From Streptomyces goshikiensis (GTDB taxonomy: Bacteria; Actinomycetota; Actinomycetes; Streptomycetales; Streptomycetaceae): a DNA stretch of 64,000 bases. This document shows, piece after piece, positions 24,804 to 35,542 of the stretch. The notes below the pieces were generated by a model that was not told the origin of the DNA, did no database searches, and was given only the letters and a program-made list of their open reading frames with translations. The stretch lies in contig NZ_BMVE01000003.1 in assembly GCF_014650555.1 (NCBI RefSeq), forward strand, positions 496,001 to 560,000. Reading direction: 5' to 3'. Position numbers and translations under genes: made by a program. Within the stretch, counting starts at the first letter, position 1. Every line of letters begins with the position of its first letter.

Positions 24804-24991
24804 GTACCGATGATTTCGGCGCGGGTCCCGCCCTGCCCTCGGGGAACACCCTTGCCCGCCCCTGACCCGTCCCCGAGAAGGGGATGGGTGAGCCACCCCA
24901 TACCGGCACACCGGCTCACCGGCCCGTCTGCCCGCCCGCCGCCGGGAGAAGGCTTGTTGCAGCCTGTGGCCCGACCCCTCCGGCGTGATAG

Positions 24992-25008
24992 GAACTAGAA
25001 AATAGTTC
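24992..25008. promoter_or_regulatory. Inverted repeat before the trypsin-like protease gene
   Basis: GAACTA-GAAAA-TAGTTC is a perfect 6+5+6 inverted repeat in an AT-rich patch. It is followed at 25014-25033 by four CACCT repeats that precede the protease start. It is a likely operator or promoter element. Confidence 0.5.
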
Positions 25009-25045
25009 TAATCACCTCACCTCACCTCACCAAGAAAGCGATCGC

Positions 25046-25804
25046 ATGTTACGAACACTGCGCGCTCTCGGCCTCGCCGCGCTCCTGGCGGGCATGTCCC
25101 TCATCGCCGCCCCTCCCGCCGGCGCGGACACCCTCACCCCCGTAGGCGGCGGCACCGGGATCATCTTCCGGTTGCAGCCGACCCCGGAAGCTCCCACGAG
25201 CTTCTACATCTGCACCCTCACCGCGGTCGGCCGCGACTCGGCCGGCAACCTGGTGGCGCTCACCAACGCCCACTGCTTCATAGACGAGCAGGGCAACAAG
25301 CTGGTCGGCGCCTCCGTCTACCGGGACACCTCCCCGGCGGGAACGGCCTTCGCCCCGGCCCCGATCCCCGACAGCCGCCCCGATCTGCAGACGGGGCCGA
25401 TCGGCACGGTCACCTATGTCGGCACCCCCAACAACCTCCTCAACTCCGGTCCCAAGGGCCTGGACTACGCCGTGATCAAGCTCGACGAGAGCAGGGTCGC
25501 GGCCACGAACACCGTCGGCGGCGTCACCATCACATCGATCGGCGCCCCGCCCGCCAACGGCACCCGCATGTGCAAGCAGGGCCACCGGACGGGCCTGACC
25601 TGCGCCATCAAGCTCGGTACCAACGGGATCTGGTTCACCCACCTCATCTGGACCGACGGCGGTGACTCCGGTTCCCCCGTCGTCGTCGGTCAGACGCTGG
25701 TCGGCAACGCCTGGGGCGCCCAGCACAGTTCGCCGATCCTGAGCATCATCGACGAGCTGAACGCCAACGGCGGAGTCGGCGCCGGGTTCCATCTCGCCTC
25801 CTGA
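25046..25804 (+). CDS. Secreted trypsin-like serine protease
   Basis: A 252-aa exported protease of the chymotrypsin (S1) fold. The signal peptide is 1-28 (ending PAGAD). The catalytic triad is His76 (TNAHC), Asp140 (LDYAV) and Ser208 (GDSGSPV). Two Cys pairs fit disulfides. It should act outside the cell. The family relatives are bacterial trypsin-like proteases of low size without a long propeptide. Confidence 0.9.
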   Translation: MLRTLRALGLAALLAGMSLIAAPPAGADTLTPVGGGTGIIFRLQPTPEAPTSFYICTLTAVGRDSAGNLVALTNAHCFIDEQGNKLVGASVYRDTSPAGTAFAPAPIPDSRPDLQTGPIGTVTYVGTPNNLLNSGPKGLDYAVIKLDESRVAATNTVGGVTITSIGAPPANGTRMCKQGHRTGLTCAIKLGTNGIWFTHLIWTDGGDSGSPVVVGQTLVGNAWGAQHSSPILSIIDELNANGGVGAGFHLAS

Positions 25805-25993
25805 CCCGCCCCACCCGTGCCCGGCCGGGCCGGTCCCCTCCGCTTGATGTGTCGTGCATCATCTCCGCCGTCCAAGTGTCGAGTTGCCTGATGTGACACT
25901 CACGACGTTAGGAGGAGTGGTGGGTCGTACGCATCGGTCCCGGGAGCTGTTCCGGGATCCCATACTCAAGACCTACGCGGGTGACACGAGGGG

Positions 25994-26036
25994 CCCGGCC
26001 CGGGGAGGACCAGGCTTGAGCACGGCCCGGGCCGGG
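25994..26036. terminator. Hairpin between convergent protease and phosphoesterase genes
   Basis: CCCGGCCCGGG (25994-26004) pairs with CCCGGGCCGGG (26026-26036), an 11-bp GC stem with a 21-nt loop, placed just before the stop of the minus-strand gene. Confidence 0.6.
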
Positions 26037-26045
26037 TGGGAGCGG

Positions 26046-26603
26046 TCAGCCGGTGGTGGTGGCCGGGGGGAGCGGGAAAGTGGTGCGGTGCTGCCAGGCC
26101 GTGCCGTCGTAGGCCATCAGCGCGACGGACGAGACGTGGGCCGAGAAGGGGAGGCGGGGCCGGAGGCCGGTCTCGACCGCCGAAAGGACTTGGGGTTCCT
26201 GGTCCTGGGCGATCGTGAGGTGCGGGACGACCTCGGCGAACCGGCCGCCGTACGGCGGGTTTCGCGGCCAGCGCTCGGCGATCGCGAGGGTGAGCCGGCG
26301 CAGCGGGGTGTCCGGGACGGGGGCGAGGTAGAGGGTCCCGGGGAAGCGCCCGCACCCCTCGAACCGCAGGTCGAACGCCTCGTGTCCGGACAGCACTTCG
26401 GCGATGGCGGCGTGCACGGACGCGTCGATGTCGCGTTCCTCCAGGAACGGGAACAACACGGTCACGTGTGCGGGAACTCCGGCCCGTGCCCCGGGGTCGA
26501 GCCGTTCGCGCCAGGCGCGGACGACGGGTTCGGCCTCGGGGATCGTGACGATCAGTCCCGTCTGCCCGGCCAGGAACGCGCCGGAGGCGCCGTCATCGGT
26601 CAT
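26046..26603 (-). CDS. 2'-5' RNA ligase/LigT-family phosphoesterase
   Basis: A 185-aa protein of the 2H phosphoesterase superfamily. It has both H-x-T motifs: His46-Val-Thr48 (PAHVTVLFPFL) and His128-Leu-Thr130 (VPHLTIAQDQ). The fold cleaves or makes 2'-5' or cyclic phosphodiester bonds in RNA ends or nucleotides. The ATG at 26603 starts right at the family N-terminus; the open frame upstream is a pentapeptide repeat translated from a minisatellite and is not counted. Confidence 0.85.
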   Translation of the reverse strand: MTDDGASGAFLAGQTGLIVTIPEAEPVVRAWRERLDPGARAGVPAHVTVLFPFLEERDIDASVHAAIAEVLSGHEAFDLRFEGCGRFPGTLYLAPVPDTPLRRLTLAIAERWPRNPPYGGRFAEVVPHLTIAQDQEPQVLSAVETGLRPRLPFSAHVSSVALMAYDGTAWQHRTTFPLPPATTTG

Positions 26604-27027
26604 GGCGCCGCATTGTGCCACCCGTCGGCAGGGCGGGGGCGGAGTATCCGTACGGGCAGCGGCGGACGGCCGTGGAGCCGGGCTCCCTCGTCGTGACCCG
26701 TGGGGAGGACGGGCGCGGCCAGAGGGGCGGGCGCCAAACCCCGGGGGAACTACGTTCGCGCCGAACAGGCGTACCGCGACCTCCGCACGCACCACCTCCG
26801 CACGCACCACCTCCGCACGCATCACCTCCGCACGCACCACCTCCGTACGCACCACCTCCGTACGCGCGGTCACCGCGACGGCGGCCGCCATAAGTCACCC
26901 GCCGGCCACCGGCGCCCCGTACGGCCTGGGACCGGTGCGCCCCGGGCGGGTGCGCGGGCGCGCCCACCACGCAGGTCCGTCACCCCCGGAGGCGGCGGGG
27001 GCGAGGGGGTCTCGTATCGTCGTGATC
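26604..27027. other. 424-bp divergent gap with a minisatellite
   Basis: No gene is seen here. The left half is GC-rich without obvious structure, the centre has six 15-bp tandem units (26779-26868), and the right end contains the promoter region of the gene at 27028. No ribosome-binding site or start gives a credible protein. Confidence 0.6.
26779..26868. repeat. Six tandem 15-bp units (minisatellite)
   Basis: The unit ACCTCCGCACGCACC repeats six times without gaps, with single changes (C to T) in units 3, 5 and 6, and unit 6 diverging at the end. It lies between divergently transcribed genes. No spacers differ, so it is not a CRISPR array. Confidence 0.9.
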
Positions 27028-27726
27028 ATGGTGAGCGAATTCAGCCGATTCAGTGACGCGTTCCTGCTGGAGGCCGAGCGGCACGCGGCGTGGGGCGCCG
27101 AGCAGCTTGAGGCCCTGACCGCGTTCCTTCCCGAAGGCCCCTGGACGGCGGACCTGCCGACCTGCGCCTACCGGCAGGAGGGCCTGGAGCTGCGGGTCGC
27201 GGTGCTGGGCACCTACGACATGGACGAGCGGTCCTGGATGTGGGGCTGGGCCAACCCGGGGCTGCGCGGCACCGAGGTGGTGGCGCTCACCGGCGCGATC
27301 GAGCGGTACGGCCGCAGCCAGGGGATCGCCGAGCTCACCGAGGAGGCCCTCGACCTGTCCGGCTTCGCCGACCCCCGGCACGCGGCCGAGATGCTGGCCT
27401 TCGCCGGGATGGGCGTGGCCGAGGCCCCGGGCTACTTCAGCCAGCAGGCCGGGCCGGGCACACTGGTCTACTTCCTGCCCGACGACCCGCAGGTGCCCCG
27501 CCCGGCGCTCGACGCCATCGCGCTGCCTCGGACCCTCGTGACCGGGGCGGGCTTGATCGGCCGCTCGGCCCGCCACGCCGTCACGGGCTACTTCGACCAC
27601 CACGGCGTACCCCGCCGCGAGGACGGGGACCGGATCACGGCGGAGCTCCCCGGCGGGAGCGCGGCCGAGATCGACTTCGACGCCGAGGGCCGGATCGGGG
27701 CCGTCCGCCTCACCGCCGCGCCCTGA
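27028..27726 (+). CDS. Conserved hypothetical protein, DUF6882-like
   Basis: A 232-aa cytoplasmic protein. The N-terminal half (FSRFSDAFLLEAERHAAWGAEQLEALTAFLPEG, then LRVAVLGTYDMDERSWMWGWANPGL) and the middle ELTEEALDLSGFADPRHAAEMLAFAGMG look like a DUF6882-type protein. The last 60 residues end in short beta strands (AEIDFDAEGRIGAVRL). The family assignment is from memory of these motifs, and the function is unknown. It stands alone between the minisatellite and a lipoprotein gene. Confidence 0.65.
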   Translation: MVSEFSRFSDAFLLEAERHAAWGAEQLEALTAFLPEGPWTADLPTCAYRQEGLELRVAVLGTYDMDERSWMWGWANPGLRGTEVVALTGAIERYGRSQGIAELTEEALDLSGFADPRHAAEMLAFAGMGVAEAPGYFSQQAGPGTLVYFLPDDPQVPRPALDAIALPRTLVTGAGLIGRSARHAVTGYFDHHGVPRREDGDRITAELPGGSAAEIDFDAEGRIGAVRLTAAP

Positions 27727-27810
27727 CCGGCCGGCTTACGGCAACCAGCCCGCCCCGGCGGTCGGGTGGGCCGGGCTGCGGCTCACCCGGCCCCGGGTGA
27801 GGATCGGGAC

Positions 27811-28830
27811 GTGACCTCATCCGGGACGAAGCCTCGGGCCCTGGCGTACGCGCTCGTCGCGACGGCCGTCGCCGTGATCGCCACGGCGTCGGCCGGATGC
27901 GGTGCGGGCCCGCCCCGGCAGCACGGCGTCACCGGCCCCACGGCCACCGGGACGGCCGATTTCGCCGGTCCCGTGGACATCGGCGGCGGCCGGAAGATCT
28001 ACCTGCGGTGCCGGGGGAGCGGCGGCGGGGGCGCGGGCCCCGGCGGCGCGGGCCCCGGCGGCCCCACCGTGATCCTGGAATCCGGACTGCACGACTCCTC
28101 GGACACCTGGAACGTCACCGACGTCAAGCCGCCCGTCCCAAAGGCCCCCGCCGTGTTCCCGGGCGTGGCCGCGTTCGCGCGGGTCTGCGTCTACGACCGC
28201 CCCGGCACCCTCCGCTACACCGAGCCGCCGGCCCTGACCACCCGCAGTACCCCGGTCACCGGCACGCGCTCCCTGTCGGCGATGACCTCCGACCTGGACA
28301 AGGTGCTGACGGCGGCCCGCGTACCCGGCCCCTACCTGCTCGTCGGTCATTCCTTCGGCGCAATGATCACGCGGAACTTCGCGCAGGAACACCCCGGGAA
28401 GGTGGCAGGACTCGTCTTCGTCGACGGCTTCGGGACCGACCTCAAGGAGCTGTTCGGCAAGGACTGGCCCGCCTACCTCCGGTTGCTGAACAACCCCGGC
28501 ACCGCCTTCGACTCGGACCCGGGATTCGAGAAGGTCGACATCGACGGCGCGATCCGCGCGATCGGCGCGGCCGGGCCCCTGCCGAAGGTGCCGCTGGCCG
28601 TGCTCAGCAAGACGGAGCCCTTCGCCACCGCGCCCGGTGCCCCCAAGGAGCTCCTGGCCCGGCTTGAGGGCGCCTGGCCCCAGGTACAGCGCTCGCTGGT
28701 CGAACTGGAGCCCCAGACCCCGCAGTTCCTGGCCACCGGAAGCGATCACTACGTACAGGTCCACGACCCCGACCTCACGATCAGCGCCATCCGTCTCGTC
28801 GCCGGCCGGTCTGTCAGACCACCGCGTTAG
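27811..28830 (+). CDS. Lipoprotein alpha/beta hydrolase
   Basis: A 339-aa hydrolase exported as a lipoprotein: a GTG start, then a hydrophobic stretch ending A-S-A-G-C (lipobox Cys). The catalytic nucleophile is the Ser in G-H-S-F-G (LLVGHSFGAMITRNFA). A following VFVDGFG strand could hold the acid, and the His is in GSDHYVQVHDPD. A Gly-Pro-rich repeat loop precedes VILESGLHDSSDTW. It resembles the esterase/epoxide-hydrolase-like branch. It would act at the outer membrane surface. The acetyltransferase at 28840 starts 9 bp after its stop. Confidence 0.83.
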   Translation: MTSSGTKPRALAYALVATAVAVIATASAGCGAGPPRQHGVTGPTATGTADFAGPVDIGGGRKIYLRCRGSGGGGAGPGGAGPGGPTVILESGLHDSSDTWNVTDVKPPVPKAPAVFPGVAAFARVCVYDRPGTLRYTEPPALTTRSTPVTGTRSLSAMTSDLDKVLTAARVPGPYLLVGHSFGAMITRNFAQEHPGKVAGLVFVDGFGTDLKELFGKDWPAYLRLLNNPGTAFDSDPGFEKVDIDGAIRAIGAAGPLPKVPLAVLSKTEPFATAPGAPKELLARLEGAWPQVQRSLVELEPQTPQFLATGSDHYVQVHDPDLTISAIRLVAGRSVRPPR

Positions 28831-28839
28831 GCTGACGCA

Positions 28840-29397
28840 ATGATCGAGATACGCCGCGCCGGCCCGGCTGACGGAGATGCGCTCGGCCGGATCCATGCCG
28901 CCGCCTGGGAGGCGGCCTACGGCCCGTTCTTCGAGCCGGAGTTCGCCGCCCGCGAGGTCCGGAGCAGGCGTACGCGATGGCACGCCCGCGTCGCGGCCCC
29001 GGCGCAGCCCTCGGCGGAAGCCTCGGCGCAGGCGCAGGCGCCGGCGCAGGCCCTGGCCGGACGGGGGACGATCCTGCTGGCCGAGGTCGAGGGCCGCCCC
29101 CTGGCGCTCTCCGTCTTCCTGCCCTCCCCGACCCGGCCGGGCCTCGCGGAGATCGCGACCTTCTACGGTCACCCCGACGGCTGGGGCACCGGCGTCGCCG
29201 CCGCGCTGATGACCGAGACGGTGCGCCGCCTGAGCGACGAGGGCTGCGCCGGAGCGCATCTGTGGACCCTGCGCGACACCCCGCGATCCCGGCGCTTCTA
29301 CGCCAAGTGCGGCTTCACCGAGACCGGCGCCACCCGCACCTTCGACTTCGGCGAGGGCAACCTCCTCGCCCAGGTCGAGTACGAGCGCACCGGCTGA
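28840..29397 (+). CDS. GNAT-family N-acetyltransferase
   Basis: A 185-aa acetyltransferase. It begins IEIRRAGPADGDALGRIHAAAWEAAY; motif A is FYGHPDGWGTGVAAALMTETVRRL (the Q/R-x-x-G-x-G/A region), then LWTLRDTPRSRRFYAKCGF. An Ala/Gln-rich insertion (about 50-72) separates the first helices from the core. The substrate is unknown. It follows the lipoprotein hydrolase gene so closely that one transcript is likely. Confidence 0.87.
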   Translation: MIEIRRAGPADGDALGRIHAAAWEAAYGPFFEPEFAAREVRSRRTRWHARVAAPAQPSAEASAQAQAPAQALAGRGTILLAEVEGRPLALSVFLPSPTRPGLAEIATFYGHPDGWGTGVAAALMTETVRRLSDEGCAGAHLWTLRDTPRSRRFYAKCGFTETGATRTFDFGEGNLLAQVEYERTG

Positions 29398-30018
29398 CTG
29401 GCGCCCTGACCGCATAGGTTCGCCGGGTCGAGCCCTGCGGGATGATCACTTCATGAGTGAGATCGTGTTGATGTCGGACCCGAAGGTCGCCGCCATACCC
29501 GTCGCGGAGTGCGGTGAACGTCTCGTGGACGTTCGCGCCGCCGGTTCGCTGCTGGTCGATGCACGCAAGCAAGACCCGGCAGATGCCTTCGCCTACCTGC
29601 GGGAAGGCGTGCTGGAGCGGCTGCTCAAGGCCCAGGCGGCGCTTCCCCAGGACGTGCGGCTGCTGTTCGTCGAGGGATATCGGCCCCCTTCTCTTCAGCG
29701 GGAGTACTTCGAGGAGTACGCGAGCCAGTTGCGGGCCATCCACCCGGAATGGTCCGCCCGGCAGGTCCATTCGGCAGCGAGCCGATACGTGTCACCGCCC
29801 GACATCGCTCCGCACAGCGCCGGCGCGGCCGTCGACCTCACCCTGGCAGATGCCGGTGGGCGCGAACTGGACCTGGGTACACGGATGAACGCGGACCCGG
29901 AGGAGAGCGAGGGCGCCTGCTACACCCATGCCGCCAACATCGGCGAGGAGGCGCGTGCCAACCGGAGGCTGCTGGGTTCCGCGCTGGCGGCGGCGGGGCT
30001 GGTGAACTACCCCACGGA

Positions 30019-30024
30019 ATGGTG
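30019..30024 (+). repeat. Left core of the element (attL)
   Basis: ATGGTG at the left junction, in the codons for E-W-W of the dipeptidase. Inside the element it is followed by TTCCC. Confidence 0.85.
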
Positions 30025-30048
30025 TTCCCAGTCAAGTTCTTGTGTTCA
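30025..30048. repeat. Left terminal inverted repeat
   Basis: TTCCC at 30025-30029 and TGTGTTCA at 30041-30048 match, inverted, the right end: GGGAA before the core and TGAACACA at 37102-37109. The 8-bp box lies 16 bp from the left core end and 15 bp from the right core start region, symmetric as expected for recombinase-binding arms. Confidence 0.75.
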
Positions 30049-30117
30049 GCTTCTCGGCGCGTAGGAGCCCTTCAGTCGACCCACTCTGGCTGATCGCTTC
30101 CCGCATATCCTTCCCGC

Positions 30118-31227
30118 GTGCAGCGGACCTCCCAGAACCTCATCGACACTGATGCAGCCCTCAACCTTGCCGGGCGAGATGCCGAGGTCTTCCCGGTGCC
30201 CGGCGCGATCGTTGTAGTCGGACCTTCGTCAACGGTGATCATCGCGCACCCCGGTGATGACCCGGAGGTCAGCGGGGTGTGGAACGCTCAGGAGTTCCGC
30301 CTTGTCGGCCCAGCGCCCGCCCCGGTCGTGTCACGCCTCATGGGGCCCATGCCGTTTACGACTCCGGGGACCCCGCCGCAGCCGCTCGTTCACCTCTTCG
30401 TCCGGCTTGACGACGGATGCGTCCACCTCGGCGTCGTACGGGTCTCGATGTGCGAGGCCGGCGAGGACGTACTCATCCGCTGCCGCCTACGGATCAGCCC
30501 GCCGCTGAGCCGCGAAAGCCTTGACTGCGCCCGGCCACCGACCACGCTGCCGCTTCGCCCTGCGCTGGACTGGCTCGGTGACGTCCACACGAACCCGGGC
30601 CGGGCCCTCGAGCGCTTCGTCACTGGTTGGTACCCGGTGACCAGCACACAGGAGCTGGCCGCCGACATACCCCGTTCCATACCGTGGGCACTGGCAGACT
30701 TCTACCGACTGGCCGCGCATCGACCGGCCATGCTCGGTAGCCACAACCGCATCAAGCCGATCAACAAAGTCCACCCGGACAGCAGCGCGGAGCACCTGGT
30801 CTTCGGCGTCGAGTGCCAGGGCGGCTGGACATGGTCGATCCCCTGGGAGCCCGGCGGTAGCGACACCGATCCCACCGTCTGGTTCGAGGACAGCCACCCT
30901 GTGCCCGAGGAGGAACCCCTGAGCAGATTCCTCCTGCAGTTCGCCCTTGAGGAGGCCACGCTCTCGGCCGTCTACCAAGCCAGTTGCGACAACCTTCCCA
31001 GGCACCTCCTTCCCGCACTCGAGAGCTACCTACAGCGCGTGCCGCTGCGGCCGTTCTTGTCGCCCGCCGACGCACCGACGGACTTCCTCGTCGCCCCTGG
31101 CCTCGTCGCCAGGGTCGGACCCAGTTGGGACGACGGGAAGGTTGATGTCTGGATCGGCGCCCAACACCGCAGCTTCCTGCAGCCCCTCAACCGGCTCGAC
31201 ATCCCCTGGCGGCACTTCGACGGGTGA
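30118..31227 (+). CDS. Element cargo: SUKH/SMI1-KNR4-like protein
   Basis: A 369-aa protein starting at GTG, just inside the left end of the element. Residues about 20-145 form beta strands (LFVRLDDGCVHLGVVRVSM, VLIRCRLRIS). After 185 the order resembles SUKH (SMI1/KNR4) domains: IPWALADFYRLAAHRP, then HLVFGVECQGGWTWSIPWEPGG, then DPTVWFEDSHPVPEE, then a helix SRFLLQFALEEATLSAVY. SUKH proteins are often immunity or scaffold proteins, so an immunity or anti-invasion role is an inference only. There is no signal peptide or membrane segment. It converges on the recombinase operon, and no partner toxin is present in the element. Confidence 0.55.
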   Translation: MQRTSQNLIDTDAALNLAGRDAEVFPVPGAIVVVGPSSTVIIAHPGDDPEVSGVWNAQEFRLVGPAPAPVVSRLMGPMPFTTPGTPPQPLVHLFVRLDDGCVHLGVVRVSMCEAGEDVLIRCRLRISPPLSRESLDCARPPTTLPLRPALDWLGDVHTNPGRALERFVTGWYPVTSTQELAADIPRSIPWALADFYRLAAHRPAMLGSHNRIKPINKVHPDSSAEHLVFGVECQGGWTWSIPWEPGGSDTDPTVWFEDSHPVPEEEPLSRFLLQFALEEATLSAVYQASCDNLPRHLLPALESYLQRVPLRPFLSPADAPTDFLVAPGLVARVGPSWDDGKVDVWIGAQHRSFLQPLNRLDIPWRHFDG

Positions 31228-31284
31228 CGGCTCCCAGACGGTATGCCGCTGTCGGCCTACATCGTCGGGGGCGAGGTCCGGGAG

Positions 31285-33808
<2,524 letters not shown>

Positions 33809-33812
<4 letters not shown>

Positions 33813-35542
33813 GGAGCCAGCTGTCCTTTCAAGAGGAGGTCGACCAAGGCGCGGTCGGTGTTGCTGACCCTGCCCAAGGCGGCAGCCCAGGACGGGCGGC
33901 CGACTTTGTCCGCCAGGTCGTCGATCCGCTGCCAGTGCTCGTACCAGCGCTGGTGCCATCTGTGTTCAGGCATCGCCGACCGCAGGCTCTGGATCTGCTC
34001 GTGGAGGAGGGCGAGGCGGGGGTGGTGGCCTGGGTGGATGTGTGCGTTCGGGCAGGCGAGGCAGAGCAGGAAGTCGGCTCCGCAGCCACCGCCCGGGGCA
34101 GGCCACGGGGTGGTGTCCTCGTCCGCACAATCCGCGGCCGCCGTCTGCCCGTGGGCCGGGTCCGGCCCCGGAGCGAGGCGACCGCCGAAGAAGATCTTCT
34201 TTGCCTGGTCGAGAGCTTCGAGTGCGCCGTCCTCGAAGATCTGCTGCGAGTCTTGCCGGACTCTTTGGTCGGGGAGCACGTAGACGCTCTCGTGCGTCCC
34301 TTGCGAGTGCTGGAGAGGCTTGCCCTCCCGAGTCACCGTTGTGCGTCGGACCTGGCGGAAGGGCGAGCCGTTCAGCTTGTGTTCGCTCGCCCAGGACGCC
34401 CCCTCGACACCTGAGACTCCGAAAACGAGTGGGCCGACTACCGGAGGACGGTCCATGTCTCTGCGTCCGCCCTTCTGGCGAACCGCGCGGGCAGTCATCA
34501 ACAGGTCAGTACCTGGAGACAGCTGTGCAGCCAGAAGTCGTCCATGGAGCGTGGCCTGCAGTGCCTGCGTGATCAAACGCCCTGGCGAGTCGGCCCCGGA
34601 GTCGGTGATGTTCTCCGTGGAGAACCAGCGGCCGTTCCCGGCCCGGCGTTTCTCGATCTGCACGTGGTAGGTCACGTTCGTGGACTCCGCGACCGACGGA
34701 GCCCTGGTCGGGGCCGACATACGGTCGTAGACGGAGAGGTTCCAACCGAAGCGGTCGGTCAGGAGCACGGCCAGGGCAGTCAGCTCCGACGGGGTGAGGA
34801 ACAGCCGGCCCCACGTGTGCTTGCTGTCGCGACCGCCCAGCAATCCGCGGTTGGTGATGGCCTGTCGACCACTCGGCAGCGGCGTACGGGGCACGTCCCC
34901 GACACGAGCCACATGGTCCAGCGCTTCTCCGAGCCGCCAGTCACGGCTGCCCTCATCCAGGGCTCCCGCCCGCCACCTCTCCAGCAGTTCACTGTTCTCC
35001 CGGATCCTGAGCCAGGCGGCCCGGAACTGACGGCCTGCTGCCAGCAGCACGTGCTCGCGTTCCGCCTCGTCGTAGGACTTCCGGACGGGCTTCGGTGCGG
35101 GAACGCGACGGGCCAGCTCTTCTGCGACCGGCCCTTCGCTCAACCGGGGGTCGCTGCGGAGTAGCCGATGGACCGCCCGCAGCGTGGTGCGACCGGTGTT
35201 CGTGCTGATGATCTGCAGCCGCCAGCGCTTGAGCGTCGCCGCGTCCAGGCCGGTCAGATCCTCGGGAGGAGTGTCGAGACCGGAGATGAACTCGGCGAAC
35301 ACCTTCAGCCTGTTCCAGGCAGCTGTGGCGCTGTAGTGGCTGGTCCACTTCGTTCTCTGGGCAGCGAACACCGTTGCCAGAGAGCGCTGCATCGGCTCCG
35401 GGACGGACAGATCGGAGAAGACGAAGTCCTTCCCGTGGCCAGCCTTGTTGACGATGGTGACCACCAGTCCGCCTGCGGCGAGCGCTGGTTCAGTGGTGAA
35501 GTCGGTCGGCGGCAGGACCGCCCGACGCCCGCGGCGGCTCAT
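33809..35542 (-). CDS. Tyrosine recombinase 2 (577 aa, atypical active site)
   Basis: The middle recombinase, 577 aa, resembling the TnpB type. N-terminal core-binding helices (PMQRSLATVFAAQRTKWTSHYSATAAWNRLKVFAEFI) are followed by a catalytic domain with weakly conserved motifs: FRQVRRTTVTREG (R box), LQHSQGTHESVYVL (H/Tyr region). A C-terminal extension holds CLACPNAHIHPGHHPRL, a C-x-x-C/H-x-H zinc-like cluster seen in such recombinases. It may be a poorly active or architectural partner. Its ATG is in the stop of recombinase 1 and its stop contains the start of recombinase 3 (both ATGA). Confidence 0.85.

Larger units (their letters stand above)
29453..30064 (+). pseudogene. VanX-type D-Ala-D-Ala dipeptidase, 5' part interrupted by an element
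   Basis: The first 190 codons encode a peptidase M15D (VanX/DdpX) dipeptidase, which cleaves D-Ala-D-Ala in the cytoplasm. VEGYRPPSLQREYF (73-86) and H-S-x-G-A-A-V-D-L-T supply His121 and Asp128 as zinc ligands. NYPTEW at 185-190 begins the next catalytic block, of which only the Glu189 and Trp190 remain here. The codon for the next Trp is cut after its second base, at 30024, where a mobile element begins; the frame then adds 13 foreign residues and stops at 30064. The rest of the gene (37125-37243) is 7.1 kb away. It was a 227-aa enzyme before insertion. Confidence 0.93.

Noticed and set aside
26779..26868. Possible CRISPR array
   Set aside because: Units are adjacent without variable spacers and no cas gene is present.
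26604..26891. N-terminal extension of the phosphoesterase with R-A-E-V-V repeats
   Set aside because: It is a translation of the 15-bp minisatellite; the family N-terminus begins at the ATG at 26603.
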